DNA of 64,000 nt from Aeromicrobium duanguangcaii. Its GTDB lineage: Bacteria; Actinomycetota; Actinomycetes; Propionibacteriales; Nocardioidaceae. Made by a program: the position numbers and the translations under genes. The notes under the pieces are model-generated. The model did no database searches. It saw nothing but the letters and a program-made list of their open reading frames with translations, and was not told the DNA's origin. The first letter of the stretch is position 1. Every line of letters begins with the position of its first letter. The DNA lies in NCBI RefSeq assembly GCF_024508295.1, contig NZ_CP101990.1, forward strand, positions 1,736,001 through 1,800,000, read 5' to 3'. Below, piece after piece: positions 8,868 to 16,808 of the stretch.

Positions 8868-9473
8868 GTGCCCGAAACGCCCTCCGCCGACCAGTCCCGA
8901 CCCCTTCCCACGGGTGGTTCCGTCCGCCCGATCACGCGCTGGGGAACCCCCGTCATGCACCACGAACTTCGAGACGTCACGGAGTTCGACGACGAGCTCG
9001 CGACGCTCGTGGCCGACATGGTCGCCACGATGTACGCCGCCGAGGGCGTGGGACTGGCCGCGAACCAGGTGGGCGTCGACCTGAAGGTCTTCGTCTTCGA
9101 CTGCCCCGACGACGACATGCAGCGGATCACCGGCGTCGTCTGCAACCCGGTCCTGCGCCTGCCCGACGGCGCCGACCGCAAGCTCGACGTCCACGACGAG
9201 GGCTGCCTCTCGCTGCCCGGCGCCTTCACCGAGTGCGCTCGCCCCGACCACGCCTGGGTCACCGGCGTCGACCACCACGGCGAGCCGGTCGAGTTCGAGG
9301 GAACCGGCCTGCTGGCGCGCTGCCTGCAGCACGAGACGGACCACCTCTTCGGCACCGTCTTCGGCGACCGGGTGCCCGAGAAGGCGCGCAAGAAGCTCTA
9401 CAAGCAGCACCAGGCGCTGGCCGACGAGTACGCCGAGGACTGGCCGGTCGGCGAGGAGCCCGAGGCGGAGTGA
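8868..9473 (+). CDS. def: peptide deformylase
   Basis: 201-residue metalloenzyme that removes the formyl group from the initiator methionine of nascent proteins. All three family motifs are present: GVGLAANQVG (60-69), EGCLSLPG (111-118, Cys113 a metal ligand) and QHETDH (154-159, His155/His159 ligands, Glu156 catalytic). The acidic tail (about residues 175-201) is an actinobacterial extension. The GTG start at 8868 has a weak GGTGAG immediately upstream and gives the usual actinobacterial N-terminus with TGGSVRPITRWGTPVM. It converges with the SpoU methyltransferase, with six bases between stop codons. Confidence 0.95.
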   Translation: MPETPSADQSRPLPTGGSVRPITRWGTPVMHHELRDVTEFDDELATLVADMVATMYAAEGVGLAANQVGVDLKVFVFDCPDDDMQRITGVVCNPVLRLPDGADRKLDVHDEGCLSLPGAFTECARPDHAWVTGVDHHGEPVEFEGTGLLARCLQHETDHLFGTVFGDRVPEKARKKLYKQHQALADEYAEDWPVGEEPEAE

Positions 9474-9479
9474 CGCCCG

Positions 9480-10286
9480 TCAGGCCCGACCGGGCCTGAA
9501 CTCCCAGCAGGCGATCGCCGTCGAGGCGGCGACGTTGAGGGAGTCGATGCCTGCGGCCATCGGGATGATGATCCGATGGTCCGCCTCGCGCTGCCAGTGC
9601 TCGCTCAGGCCGGGCCCCTCCGAGCCCACGATCACGGCGGCCCGCTCGGCCGGCTCGATCGCGTCGATGGCGACGGCGTCGTCGGCCAGCGTCATCGCGT
9701 ACGACGTGAACCCGTGCTCACGCAGCAGCGCCGGGGCGCCGTACCAGTCCTCGATCCGCGCCCACGGCAGCGAGAACACCGCACCCATGGCGACCTTGAT
9801 CGAGCGCCGGTAGAGCGGGTCGGCGCAGCGCGGCGACAACAGGACACCGTCGAAGCCCAGCGCCGCCACGTTGCGCATGATCGCGCCGATGTTGGTGTGA
9901 TCCACCAGGTCTTCAGCGACGAGGACCCGCTTCGCCGCGGCCAGGACGTCGGCGATGCTGCGCTCAGCCGGACGATGCATCGCCGCGAGCGCGCCGCGGT
10001 GCACGTGGAAGCCGGTGACCCGCTCGATCGACTTCTCATCGAGGACGTAGGCCGGCGCGTCCGTGCGCTCGAGGACCTCGGCGAGGTTGTCGAGCCACCG
10101 GGGCGCCAACAGGAAGGACTTCGGCTCGTGGCCGGCGGCGACCGCGCGGTGGATGACCTTCTCGCCCTCGGCGATGTAGATCCCGCGCTCGTGCTCGACC
10201 GTGGTGCGCAGCTGCACGTCCCTCAGGTCGGTGTAGTCACGGAGCCGCTCGTCGCGGGGATCGTCGAGTGCGATGAGGTCGGCCAC
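9480..10286 (-). CDS. TrmH/SpoU family RNA methyltransferase
   Basis: 268 residues. The N-terminal substrate-binding domain (about 1-105) is followed by the SPOUT catalytic domain with motif 1 NIGAIMRN (132-139), motif 2 GSEGPGLS (221-228) and motif 3 IIIPMAAGIDSLNVAAS, which form the knotted S-adenosylmethionine pocket. It should 2'-O-methylate a ribose in tRNA or rRNA; the target base cannot be told. The GTG start at 10286 has no Shine-Dalgarno but sits exactly six bases behind a TAACCT box shared, on the other strand, with the promoter of the PEBP gene. Confidence 0.9.
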   Translation of the reverse strand: MADLIALDDPRDERLRDYTDLRDVQLRTTVEHERGIYIAEGEKVIHRAVAAGHEPKSFLLAPRWLDNLAEVLERTDAPAYVLDEKSIERVTGFHVHRGALAAMHRPAERSIADVLAAAKRVLVAEDLVDHTNIGAIMRNVAALGFDGVLLSPRCADPLYRRSIKVAMGAVFSLPWARIEDWYGAPALLREHGFTSYAMTLADDAVAIDAIEPAERAAVIVGSEGPGLSEHWQREADHRIIIPMAAGIDSLNVAASTAIACWEFRPGRA

Positions 10287-10304
10287 CGCACTAGGTTAGG
10301 TGCC
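10287..10304. promoter_or_regulatory. divergent leaderless promoter pair with overlapping -10 boxes
   Basis: Only 18 bases separate two divergent start codons. CTAGGTTAGG (10291-10300) holds TAGGTT (10292-10297) for the plus-strand gene, seven bases before its ATG, and TAACCT (10298 to 10293, minus strand) six bases before the GTG of the SpoU gene. The two -10 hexamers overlap by five bases, so a polymerase cannot occupy both at once. Placement is that of leaderless transcripts starting at the first base of each start codon. Confidence 0.55.
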
Positions 10305-10832
10305 ATGAGCCTCGACCGACCCGTGACTCCCGATCCGTACCCGCTGCTGCCCGCGGCCGAGACCTTCACCGTCGTCAGCAGCGACGTCACCGACGGCGAA
10401 CGACTCAAGCTCGATCAGGTCAACGCGCACGGCGACACCTCCCCCCACCTGTCGTGGAGCGGCGCGCCCGAGGGGACGAAGTCCTACGTCGTGACCTGCT
10501 TCGATCCGGACGCCCCGATCGTGTCCGGCTTCTGGCACTGGGTGGCCGTCGACATCCCCGCCGACGTCACCGAGCTGGCTGCGGGAGCCGGCGCCGGCGA
10601 CGACTCACTGCCCGGGAACGCCTTCCACGTGCGCAACGACGGCGGCGGCCTGAACTTCATGGGCGCCGCTCCCCCGGAGGGCGACCAGGTGCACCGCTAC
10701 TTCTTCGTGGTCCACGCCGTCGGCGAGGAGACGCTGGGCGTCGACGCGTCCGTCTCCCCCGCCGTCGTCGGCTTCAACCTCGCGTTCAAGACCTTGGGCC
10801 GCGCGATCATCCACGGCACCTGGCGGTCCTGA
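10305..10832 (+). CDS. YbhB/YbcL family (PEBP-like) protein
   Basis: 175-residue phosphatidylethanolamine-binding-protein fold, cytoplasmic (no signal peptide). Visible are SPHLSWSGAPEGTKSYVVTC, the ligand-site motif DPDAP followed by FWHWVAVDIPAD, and GPAPPxGxxHRYFF-like GAAPPEGDQVHRYFFVVHA. Bacterial members have no settled function; roles as small-molecule binders or kinase modulators are proposed for relatives. The ATG at 10305 follows a TAGGTT box by seven bases and probably begins a leaderless mRNA. Confidence 0.88.
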   Translation: MSLDRPVTPDPYPLLPAAETFTVVSSDVTDGERLKLDQVNAHGDTSPHLSWSGAPEGTKSYVVTCFDPDAPIVSGFWHWVAVDIPADVTELAAGAGAGDDSLPGNAFHVRNDGGGLNFMGAAPPEGDQVHRYFFVVHAVGEETLGVDASVSPAVVGFNLAFKTLGRAIIHGTWRS

Positions 10833-10848
10833 CCCGGCTCGCCGGCGG

Positions 10849-11559
10849 CTACTTCGCGTAGCTGTCGGCGATGCTGCGCACCTTGTCGACGTACGCCATC
10901 GAGTTGTTGTAGGCGAAGACGCCCTTCACCCATCCGCCACCGGACAGGTCGCGCTCGTGCGCGCACAGGTGACGCGCCGCGCCGAGGGCGGCGTCGTCGA
11001 TGTCGTGCGGGTTCGCCTCGCCGTCTCCGTCGGCATCCCCGCCGTACTGGTCCCACGAGGACGTGAGGAACTGGAACGGGCCCACCGCGCGGTCCCACTT
11101 CTCGTCGCCGTGCAGCGCGGTCGACTCCTTGGTCGCCTTGATCGCCCGCGTGCCGTCCTTGCCGTTGAGCGGCGGGCCGATGATCCGCTTGCTGGACACG
11201 CCCGCGGCGTCGAGACCGGCGCCGCCCAGCGTGCCGTGGGCCGACTCGACCGAGCCGACGCCGGCGAGCGTGTTCCAGCGGAGCCGGCACTCGGGCTGCT
11301 CCTCGCGCTGGCTGATCTCCGTGCGGGCGTACGCCTGCATCGCGCGGACCGGGATCTGCCGGTCGGCCGCCGTCCTGGTGACCCAGTCCTCGTCGGGCTC
11401 GGTGGTCGAGCCGTCGGCGAGCGGGACCTCCTCGGCCAGCTGGGCCGCGGGTCCGCTGATCGGATCGTCGTCCGTGCGGTCGATGACGAGCCAGGCCACG
11501 ACGATCGCCACCGTGGCCAGCACGGCAGCACCGAGAAGCATCATCCGGGGGCGGGTCAT
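10849..11559 (-). CDS. membrane-anchored lytic murein transglycosylase
   Basis: 236 residues: short basic N-terminus, one membrane segment or uncleaved signal at about 8-26 (LLGAAVLATVAIVVAWLVI), then an extracytoplasmic SLT/MltB-like domain. The catalytic glutamate is in GVGSVESAHG, and the later VGPFQFLTSSWDQYGGDADGD and AARHLCAH match actinobacterial transglycosylases that cut peptidoglycan glycan strands. I chose the ATG at 11559 because it gives a normal signal anchor; the frame is open about 44 codons further upstream without hydrophobic or conserved sequence. It lies 40 nt downstream of an unknown membrane protein on the same strand. Confidence 0.85.
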   Translation of the reverse strand: MTRPRMMLLGAAVLATVAIVVAWLVIDRTDDDPISGPAAQLAEEVPLADGSTTEPDEDWVTRTAADRQIPVRAMQAYARTEISQREEQPECRLRWNTLAGVGSVESAHGTLGGAGLDAAGVSSKRIIGPPLNGKDGTRAIKATKESTALHGDEKWDRAVGPFQFLTSSWDQYGGDADGDGEANPHDIDDAALGAARHLCAHERDLSGGGWVKGVFAYNNSMAYVDKVRSIADSYAK

Positions 11560-11599
11560 GCTCCCACTGTGCCAAGGCGTCCCAACATCGCGGGCCGGC

Positions 11600-12493
11600 T
11601 CAGTCGTCGTCGACCCAGTCCGGCTGGGGGCGTGACTCGGGCGGCTCCCAGCGGCCACAGAGCCGCGGACCGGGGCGTGCGGACTCGACACAGCTCTGGC
11701 CGACGACGAACGTCGCGGCGTTCTGGAGCGATGACGTCCGGAAGCTGGAGTCCCAGGGTGGCCTGACCACCTTGGTGCCCGTCTTGCCGTCCTCGGTCGA
11801 GTACGACACCTCGAGGCGCCAGTCGAAGTCGCCTTGCGTGGCGGAGGCCTTCACGTCGATCGTCTCGGTCTCCCCACCCTCGACGAAGAGGGAGGGAGGC
11901 GGGACCGGCCGTCCCGCGCCATCGACCCAGGTGGCGGTCTCGTCGTCCAGGGCCACGAACAGGTACCGGACGTCCAACGTCCCGCCGAGGCCGCCATCGG
12001 GAATGACGTGGAGGCGTCGCAACGGATCCCGCCGCGACACGACATCGACCGCGATGCGGTTGATGTTGATCCGTTCACCGGAGCTGCTTCCCAGTTGCAC
12101 CCGGACCACGCTCTGACCTGCGTCGACGGCGCCGCGCCCGTACCCGTCCGCGAACGTGTCGAACGTGGGGACCGCGTCTCCGTCCGCGTGATCCCTCGGG
12201 ATCGGAGCCGACTCGGCGTTCTCAGCCCACAAGAACGTGCCCACGAAGGCTTGCTGGAGCTCGGACTCGAACGAGTCGGCGGCGAGCACCGTCACCTCGA
12301 GCTCGGGCCGGCCCAGGATGCGTGACCCGGTGTCGACCAGTCCCGGCATCGCGGCGTTGACGCCCCACGCCAACATCAGGCCGGCGACGGTCAGCACCAG
12401 CGCCTTGACCCGCGTCGAGGCGCTCCGCCACCGTCCGGCCTCCCGATCGCCGCCGGGCCGGCGCCGTGCGCCGCGCGTGCGTGTCCGTGCCAT
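11600..12493 (-). CDS. hypothetical membrane-anchored extracytoplasmic protein
   Basis: 297 residues that I do not recognise. An arginine-rich cytoplasmic N-terminus (1-27) is followed by one membrane segment at about 29-48 (VKALVLTVAGLMLAWGVNAA) and then an extracytoplasmic part rich in beta-strand-like sequence. The latter half contains DFDWRLEVSYSTEDGKTGTK, and near the C-terminus there are two cysteines (GQSCVESARPGPRLCGRWEPP) that may form a disulfide. The start is supported by GGGGGAGG four bases before the ATG. It precedes the lytic transglycosylase on the same strand, so a cell-envelope role is plausible but unproven. Confidence 0.75.
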   Translation of the reverse strand: MARTRTRGARRRPGGDREAGRWRSASTRVKALVLTVAGLMLAWGVNAAMPGLVDTGSRILGRPELEVTVLAADSFESELQQAFVGTFLWAENAESAPIPRDHADGDAVPTFDTFADGYGRGAVDAGQSVVRVQLGSSSGERININRIAVDVVSRRDPLRRLHVIPDGGLGGTLDVRYLFVALDDETATWVDGAGRPVPPPSLFVEGGETETIDVKASATQGDFDWRLEVSYSTEDGKTGTKVVRPPWDSSFRTSSLQNAATFVVGQSCVESARPGPRLCGRWEPPESRPQPDWVDDD

Positions 12494-12512
12494 GCAGCCT
12501 CCCCCTCAGACC

Positions 12513-12554
12513 CCAAGAGCCGGACGCACCGTCGTGGATACGTCCGGCTCCTGG
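12513..12554 (-). terminator. intrinsic-type terminator hairpin after the SPFH operon
   Basis: Arms 12513-12526 and 12541-12554 pair over 14 bp with one mismatch (perfect 10-bp core GAGCCGGACG/CGTCCGGCTC) around a 14-nt loop. It sits between the stop of the SPFH gene and the start of the next minus-strand gene. There is no U-tract, as is common for terminators in GC-rich actinobacteria. Confidence 0.6.
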
Positions 12555-12605
12555 GTTCAGTCTGCGAGCGGCAGGAGGAAGGGGGAAGCCCTCGAGTCGA
12601 GTCCG

Positions 12606-13691
12606 TCAGGCGGGCGGCTGGTCCGTCGGCGGCTCGTCCTTGGTCGAGACCGGGGACTCGGCCTGCTTGGCCGCGCGGATGGCCTCCTCGACGGCACTGC
12701 TGGTGCCCTCCGGCTCGGCCGACGTCTCGGTGTCGACCGGCTCGTCGAGATCCACCCGCTTGTGCGAGCCGCCGCCGTCGACCGGGATCGACCCGACGAC
12801 GTTGCCGATGGAGCTCAGGGCGGCGGTGACCTCGGCCGGGATGATCCAGGTCGAGGCGTTGTGGCCCTGGGCGATCTTCGGCAGGGTCTGCAGGTACTGG
12901 TACGAGAGCAGCTTCTGGTCGGGGTTGCCGTCGTGGATCGCCTGGAAGACGGTCTCGATGGCACGGCCCTCGCCCTGCGCAGTCAGGATCGCCGCGGTCT
13001 TCTCGCCCTCCGCGTTCAGGATCGCCGCGGTCTTCTGACCCTCGGCGGTGAGGATCGCTGCCTGCTTCTGGCCCTCGGCGCTGAGGATCGCCGACTGACG
13101 CTCACCCTCGGCCGTGAGGATGGCCGCGCGCTTGTCGCGCTCGGCGCGCATCTGCTTCTCCATGGCGTCGATGATGGTCGGCGGCGGATCGATGCTCTTG
13201 AGCTCGACCCGGCTGACCTTGATGCCCCACCGGCCGGTGGCCGCGTCGAGCTCGGCACCCAGGCTGCGGTTGATCTGGTCGCGGCTGGTCAGCGCGTGCT
13301 CGAGCGTCATGCCGCCGATGATGTTGCGCAACGTGGTCGTCGTGAGCTGGTGGATGCCCTCGATGTAGTTGACGATCTCGTAGGTCGCGGCGACCGGGTT
13401 GTTGACCGTGTACAGGATGACCGTGTCGATCTCGACCGTCAGGTTGTCCTCGGTGATGACGCCCTGCGGCGGGAACGAGACGACCTGCTCACGCTGGTCG
13501 ACCCGGTACTTGACGCGGTCGATGAACGGCACGATCAGGTGCGGCCCGGGAGTCAGGGTCGTGCGGTACTTGCCGAGTCGCTCGACGATCCCGGCGAAGT
13601 TCTGCGGGATGATCTTCAGACTCATCGCGGCGGTGGCGATCAGCAGGACCACCAGCAGGATGAAGAACACCACCAGTGCGTTCTCGAACAT
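12606..13691 (-). CDS. SPFH/Band 7 domain protein (slipin/stomatin-like)
   Basis: 361 residues. An N-terminal membrane segment (about 5-25) is followed by the SPFH/Band 7 domain starting at LKIIPQNFAGIVERLGKYR, and by a helical flotillin-type region with five near-tandem eight-residue repeats of the form AAILTAEG (about 190-232). The Q/E-rich helix YQYLQTLPKIAQG is conserved in mycobacterial Rv1488. The tail (about 300-361) is acidic, proline-rich and probably disordered. Such proteins oligomerise on the membrane and pair with NfeD proteins in microdomain or protease-regulating complexes. It starts directly at the stop of the NfeD gene (adjacent codons), so the pair is cotranscribed. Confidence 0.92.
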   Translation of the reverse strand: MFENALVVFFILLVVLLIATAAMSLKIIPQNFAGIVERLGKYRTTLTPGPHLIVPFIDRVKYRVDQREQVVSFPPQGVITEDNLTVEIDTVILYTVNNPVAATYEIVNYIEGIHQLTTTTLRNIIGGMTLEHALTSRDQINRSLGAELDAATGRWGIKVSRVELKSIDPPPTIIDAMEKQMRAERDKRAAILTAEGERQSAILSAEGQKQAAILTAEGQKTAAILNAEGEKTAAILTAQGEGRAIETVFQAIHDGNPDQKLLSYQYLQTLPKIAQGHNASTWIIPAEVTAALSSIGNVVGSIPVDGGGSHKRVDLDEPVDTETSAEPEGTSSAVEEAIRAAKQAESPVSTKDEPPTDQPPA

Positions 13692-14141
13692 TCAGCTCTC
13701 CTTCCGGACGACGCGGGCGATCGCACCGTCGATGGCGGCGACGAGCAGCTCGTCGCCAGGTTCGTAGACAGCCTCGGGGTCCACGGGGCGCGCGGTCCAG
13801 AAGACGTCGCCGATCAGGACGCGGCCGGCGAGCCGGTTGACCTCCTCCTCGACGATCGCCGAGTGACCGACGAGACCGTGCTGGCCGGCCGGGAGCGACG
13901 GACCGTCGTAGAGCCGCGCGACGATGCGCGGCCGGACGAGCGCCAGCAGGGCGACGGAGACGACGCCGAAGAGCGCCAGCGGGATGGCCAGCGGCGCGCC
14001 GGCGACGGCGGCCACGGCGGCCGAGAAGGCCGCGATGCCGAACATGAGGAAGATGAGCTCGCCGCTGGCCAGCTCGATGAGGCACAGGATCACGCCGAGC
14101 GCGGTCCACGTGACCCAGATGTCGTCCCCGAACCAGTCCAT
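13692..14141 (-). CDS. NfeD family protein
   Basis: 149-residue short NfeD: two or three hydrophobic segments between about 10 and 72, then a soluble C-terminal OB-fold domain (about 83-149; LVGHSAIVEEEVN, GRVLIGDVFWTARP, DELLVAAIDGAIARVVR). NfeD proteins partner SPFH proteins, and the SPFH gene follows without a gap. There is no ClpP-like protease domain as in long NfeD. The ABC ATPase gene ends nine bases upstream of its ATG, so transcription may continue from there. Confidence 0.9.
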   Translation of the reverse strand: MDWFGDDIWVTWTALGVILCLIELASGELIFLMFGIAAFSAAVAAVAGAPLAIPLALFGVVSVALLALVRPRIVARLYDGPSLPAGQHGLVGHSAIVEEEVNRLAGRVLIGDVFWTARPVDPEAVYEPGDELLVAAIDGAIARVVRKES

Positions 14142-14150
14142 GGCCCCCTC

Positions 14151-14954
14151 CTAGTTCGCTCGGTGCCGCGCCGGTGGGCGGCGGGCCGAGTAGCGTCCGG
14201 CATCGTGACTGACCTCGAGCCGCTGCCGGAAGGCGGTCGTGAGGTTCTGCGAGGTGAGCGTGTCCTCGATCGGTCCGGCGGCGACGACGCGGCCGGCCGA
14301 GAGTAACAGCGCGTGAGTGAATCCGGGGGCGATCTCCTCGAGATGGTGCGACACCATCACGAGCGAGGGGCCGTTCGGGTCGGACGCGAGCGCCTCGAGG
14401 CTCTCGACGAGATCCTCACGGGCGCCGACGTCCAGGCCGGCGGCCGGCTCGTCCAGGAGGACGACCTCGGGATCGGTCATGAGGGACCGGGCCAGCAGGA
14501 CCCGCTTCTTCTCGCCCTCGGAGAGGGTGCCGAAGGTGCGGTCGGCCAGGCCAGCGATGCCCAGCTCGGCCAGCATCGCCATGGCGCGGCGGTGGTCCTC
14601 GTCGTCGTACTCCTCGTTCCAGCGGCCGAGGACGGCGTACGCGGCGGAGAGGATGAGATTGCGGACCGTCTCGGTGGACGGCACGCGCTCGGCGATGGCG
14701 GCGCTGGTGTGGCCGATGCGCGGCCGAAGCTCGAAGACGTCGACGGCACCCAGACGCTCACCGAGGATCTCGGCCGTCCCCGAGGTGGGGAACATGTTGG
14801 CCGAGGCCACCTGCAGCAAGGTCGTCTTGCCGGCGCCGTTGGGGCCGACGATGACCCAGTGCTCCCCCGGCTCGACGCGCCACGAGACATGGTCCAGCAG
14901 CGGCTTGCCCGATCGCACGATCGTGACGTCGGTCAGGTCGAACACGGCGGTCAC
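14151..14954 (-). CDS. ABC transporter ATP-binding protein, no adjacent permease
   Basis: 267-residue single nucleotide-binding domain: Walker A GPNGAGKTT (about 38-46), signature LSEGEKKRV, Walker B VVLLDEPAAGLD, and the switch histidine in VMVSHHLEEI. The signature begins LSEGE rather than LSGGQ. Sequence such as FELRPRIGHTSAAIAERVP resembles ModF/YhcG-like stand-alone ATPases. No membrane partner lies beside it, and it heads the NfeD-SPFH gene string, so its partner is unknown. The GTG start at 14954 sits six bases after a TAGGTT box (14966 to 14961), suggesting a leaderless transcript. Confidence 0.88.
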   Translation of the reverse strand: MTAVFDLTDVTIVRSGKPLLDHVSWRVEPGEHWVIVGPNGAGKTTLLQVASANMFPTSGTAEILGERLGAVDVFELRPRIGHTSAAIAERVPSTETVRNLILSAAYAVLGRWNEEYDDEDHRRAMAMLAELGIAGLADRTFGTLSEGEKKRVLLARSLMTDPEVVLLDEPAAGLDVGAREDLVESLEALASDPNGPSLVMVSHHLEEIAPGFTHALLLSAGRVVAAGPIEDTLTSQNLTTAFRQRLEVSHDAGRYSARRPPARHRAN

Positions 14955-15005
14955 ACGACCAACCTATCCGGTGGGGTGCAACGAGTTGGGGATACCCTCG
15001 ACACG
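14955..15005. promoter_or_regulatory. divergent leaderless promoters of the ABC ATPase and serB
   Basis: TAGGTT on the minus strand (14966 to 14961) ends six bases before the GTG at 14954. TACCCT on the plus strand (14993-14998) ends seven bases before the ATG at 15006. Neither start has a Shine-Dalgarno sequence. Confidence 0.5.
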
Positions 15006-16238
15006 ATGAGCACGCCGGCTGCCGAACACGTCCCCACCCTGCATCTGACCGCCCCGACGGTGCTGGTCACCTTCAGCGGTCCCGACCGCTCCGGCGTGTC
15101 CACCCGGGTCTTCTCCGCGCTGGACGATCACGGGGTCGAGGTCATCGACGTCGAGCAGCTCGTGGTCCGCGGCCGGCTGGTCCTGAGCGTGCTGGTCACC
15201 ACCCCCGAGGACCTCCCCCGGTTCGAGTCCGACATGACGCGCGTGGGCGCCGAGCTCGGCCTCGAGGTGGAGTCGGTCCACGGCACCGGCGACAACCGGC
15301 CCCGCCGCGTGGGTCGGTCGCAGGTCGTCGTGCTGGGCGCTCCGCTGATGCCCGACGCGCTGGCCGCCCTGACCGAGGGCATCAACCAGCTCGGCGGCAA
15401 CATCGACCGCATCGTGCGGATGGCCCGCTACCCCGTCACCGCGATCCGGATGGAGGTCTCGGGCGCCGATCCCGACGCGCTGCAGTCCGAGCTCGCGGCG
15501 ATCGGGCACCGGTACGGCACCGACGTGGCCGTGCAGGAGCACGGGATCCTGCGCCACGCGCAGCGCCTGGTCGTGATGGATGTGGACTCGACCCTGATCC
15601 AGGGCGAGGTCATCGAGATGCTCGCGGCGCACGCCGGCTGCGAGGAGGCCGTCGCCGAGGTCACCGAGCGCGCGATGCGCGGCGAGCTGGACTTCTCCGA
15701 GTCCCTGCACGAGCGCGTGGCCCAGTTGCGCGGCGTGCCCGAGTCCGCCCTGGACGAGGTCTACGGCGGCCTCGAGTACACCCCCGGCGCGCGCACCATG
15801 ATCCGCACGCTCAAGCGGCTGGGCTACCGGTTCGCGCTCGTCAGCGGCGGCTTCACCCAGATCATCGAGCGGATCGCCGCCGATCTGGACATCGACTACT
15901 TCGCGGCCAACGAGCTGGAGGTCCGCGACGGCGAGCTGACCGGCCGGGTCGTCGGGCGCGTCGTCGACCGCGCGGGCAAGGCCGACGCGCTGCGCTCCTT
16001 CGCGGGCCAGGCCGGCATCAACGTCCGCAACACCGTGGCCATCGGCGACGGCGCCAACGACCTGGACATGCTGGCCGCGGCCGGGCTGGGGATCGCGTTC
16101 AACGCGAAACCCCTCGTGCGCGACCAGGCGCAGACGTCCGTGAACGTGCCGTACCTCGACGCGATCGTCTACCTCATGGGCATCACGCGCGAGGAGGTCG
16201 AGGCGGCCGACGCCGCTGACGGGACCGCCTCGACCTGA
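15006..16238 (+). CDS. serB: phosphoserine phosphatase SerB with two ACT domains
   Basis: 410 residues. Two N-terminal ACT-type domains (about 18-95 and 105-180; VTFSGPDRSGVSTRVFSAL begins the first) precede a HAD phosphatase whose nucleophile is Asp192 in DVDST (192-196). Later HAD motifs are SGGFTQIIE and GDGANDLDML. It dephosphorylates O-phosphoserine in the last step of serine synthesis; ACT domains usually bind serine as feedback ligand, as in mycobacterial SerB2. The start is probably leaderless. It is divergent from the ABC ATPase gene and converges with the dodecin gene. Confidence 0.95.
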   Translation: MSTPAAEHVPTLHLTAPTVLVTFSGPDRSGVSTRVFSALDDHGVEVIDVEQLVVRGRLVLSVLVTTPEDLPRFESDMTRVGAELGLEVESVHGTGDNRPRRVGRSQVVVLGAPLMPDALAALTEGINQLGGNIDRIVRMARYPVTAIRMEVSGADPDALQSELAAIGHRYGTDVAVQEHGILRHAQRLVVMDVDSTLIQGEVIEMLAAHAGCEEAVAEVTERAMRGELDFSESLHERVAQLRGVPESALDEVYGGLEYTPGARTMIRTLKRLGYRFALVSGGFTQIIERIAADLDIDYFAANELEVRDGELTGRVVGRVVDRAGKADALRSFAGQAGINVRNTVAIGDGANDLDMLAAAGLGIAFNAKPLVRDQAQTSVNVPYLDAIVYLMGITREEVEAADAADGTAST

Positions 16239-16250
16239 TGCGGCGGGCTC

Positions 16251-16466
16251 CTACTCGTCGTCCTCGAGACGGAAGCCCAGCTTCATGGTGACCTGGTAGT
16301 GCTCGACCTCACTGTCGACGATCTGCCCGCGGATCCCCACGACCTCGAACCAGTCGAGGTGACGCAGGGTCTGGGCGGCGCGGGCGATGCCGCTGTCGAT
16401 GGCTTCGCTGACCCCGTCCGGGGACGTTCCGACGATTTCGGTGACGCGGTAGGTGCGGTTGCTCAT
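16251..16466 (-). CDS. dodecin (flavin-binding protein)
   Basis: 71-residue dodecin. It assembles as a dodecamer that stores or buffers flavins (or CoA in some actinobacteria). The whole family pattern is visible: TYRVTEIVGTSPDGVSEAI, an Ala/Arg helix, LDWFEVVGIRGQI with the flavin-stacking tryptophan, and VEHYQVTMKLGFRLED. The ATG at 16466 yields the standard length. A GGG triplet upstream is a weak ribosome site; AACGAT six bases upstream could be a -10 of a leaderless mRNA. Confidence 0.93.
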   Translation of the reverse strand: MSNRTYRVTEIVGTSPDGVSEAIDSGIARAAQTLRHLDWFEVVGIRGQIVDSEVEHYQVTMKLGFRLEDDE

Positions 16467-16526
16467 GAGCCCATCGTTGCACCGCCGGGCCGCTGACGGG
16501 CGGGAGCCACGGCGTAGACTCTGGGC

Positions 16527-16808
16527 ATGGCACGCGGCGACTCCGAAGAGGTCCACTCGATCACGAGTGCGCGCGAGCCCCACAGCGCCCAGGTCGACCA
16601 CCGCGAGCGCAACTACCTCATCTCGATGGCCATCCGCGTGGCGTGCTTCCTGTCCTTCGTGGCCGTCGACCACTGGATCCGCTGGGTCCTGCTGCTCGGC
16701 GCGGTCGTCCTCCCGTACATCGCCGTTGTGATCGGCAACTCCGCCATCCGCAATCCGGGCGACGGCCCGTCCCCGTTCGGCGTGGACCGCAAGGAACTGG
16801 ACGGCTAG
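16527..16808 (+). CDS. DUF3099 domain membrane protein
   Basis: 93 residues with a hydrophilic N-terminus (ITSAREPHSAQVDHRERNYL) and two membrane segments (about 33-47 and 52-68), ending NPGDGPSPFGVDRKELDG. This matches the actinobacterial DUF3099 family of unknown function, which is often encoded beside SURF1. The ATG at 16527 lies six bases after TAGACT (16515-16520), a leaderless-type promoter. The SURF1 gene follows with no intervening base, so the two form an operon. Confidence 0.88.
   Translation: MARGDSEEVHSITSAREPHSAQVDHRERNYLISMAIRVACFLSFVAVDHWIRWVLLLGAVVLPYIAVVIGNSAIRNPGDGPSPFGVDRKELDG

Noticed and set aside
12606..13691. AAILTAEG repeats of the SPFH protein as something new
   Set aside because: The same eight-residue helical repeats occur in mycobacterial Rv1488-type SPFH proteins, so they are a family trait.
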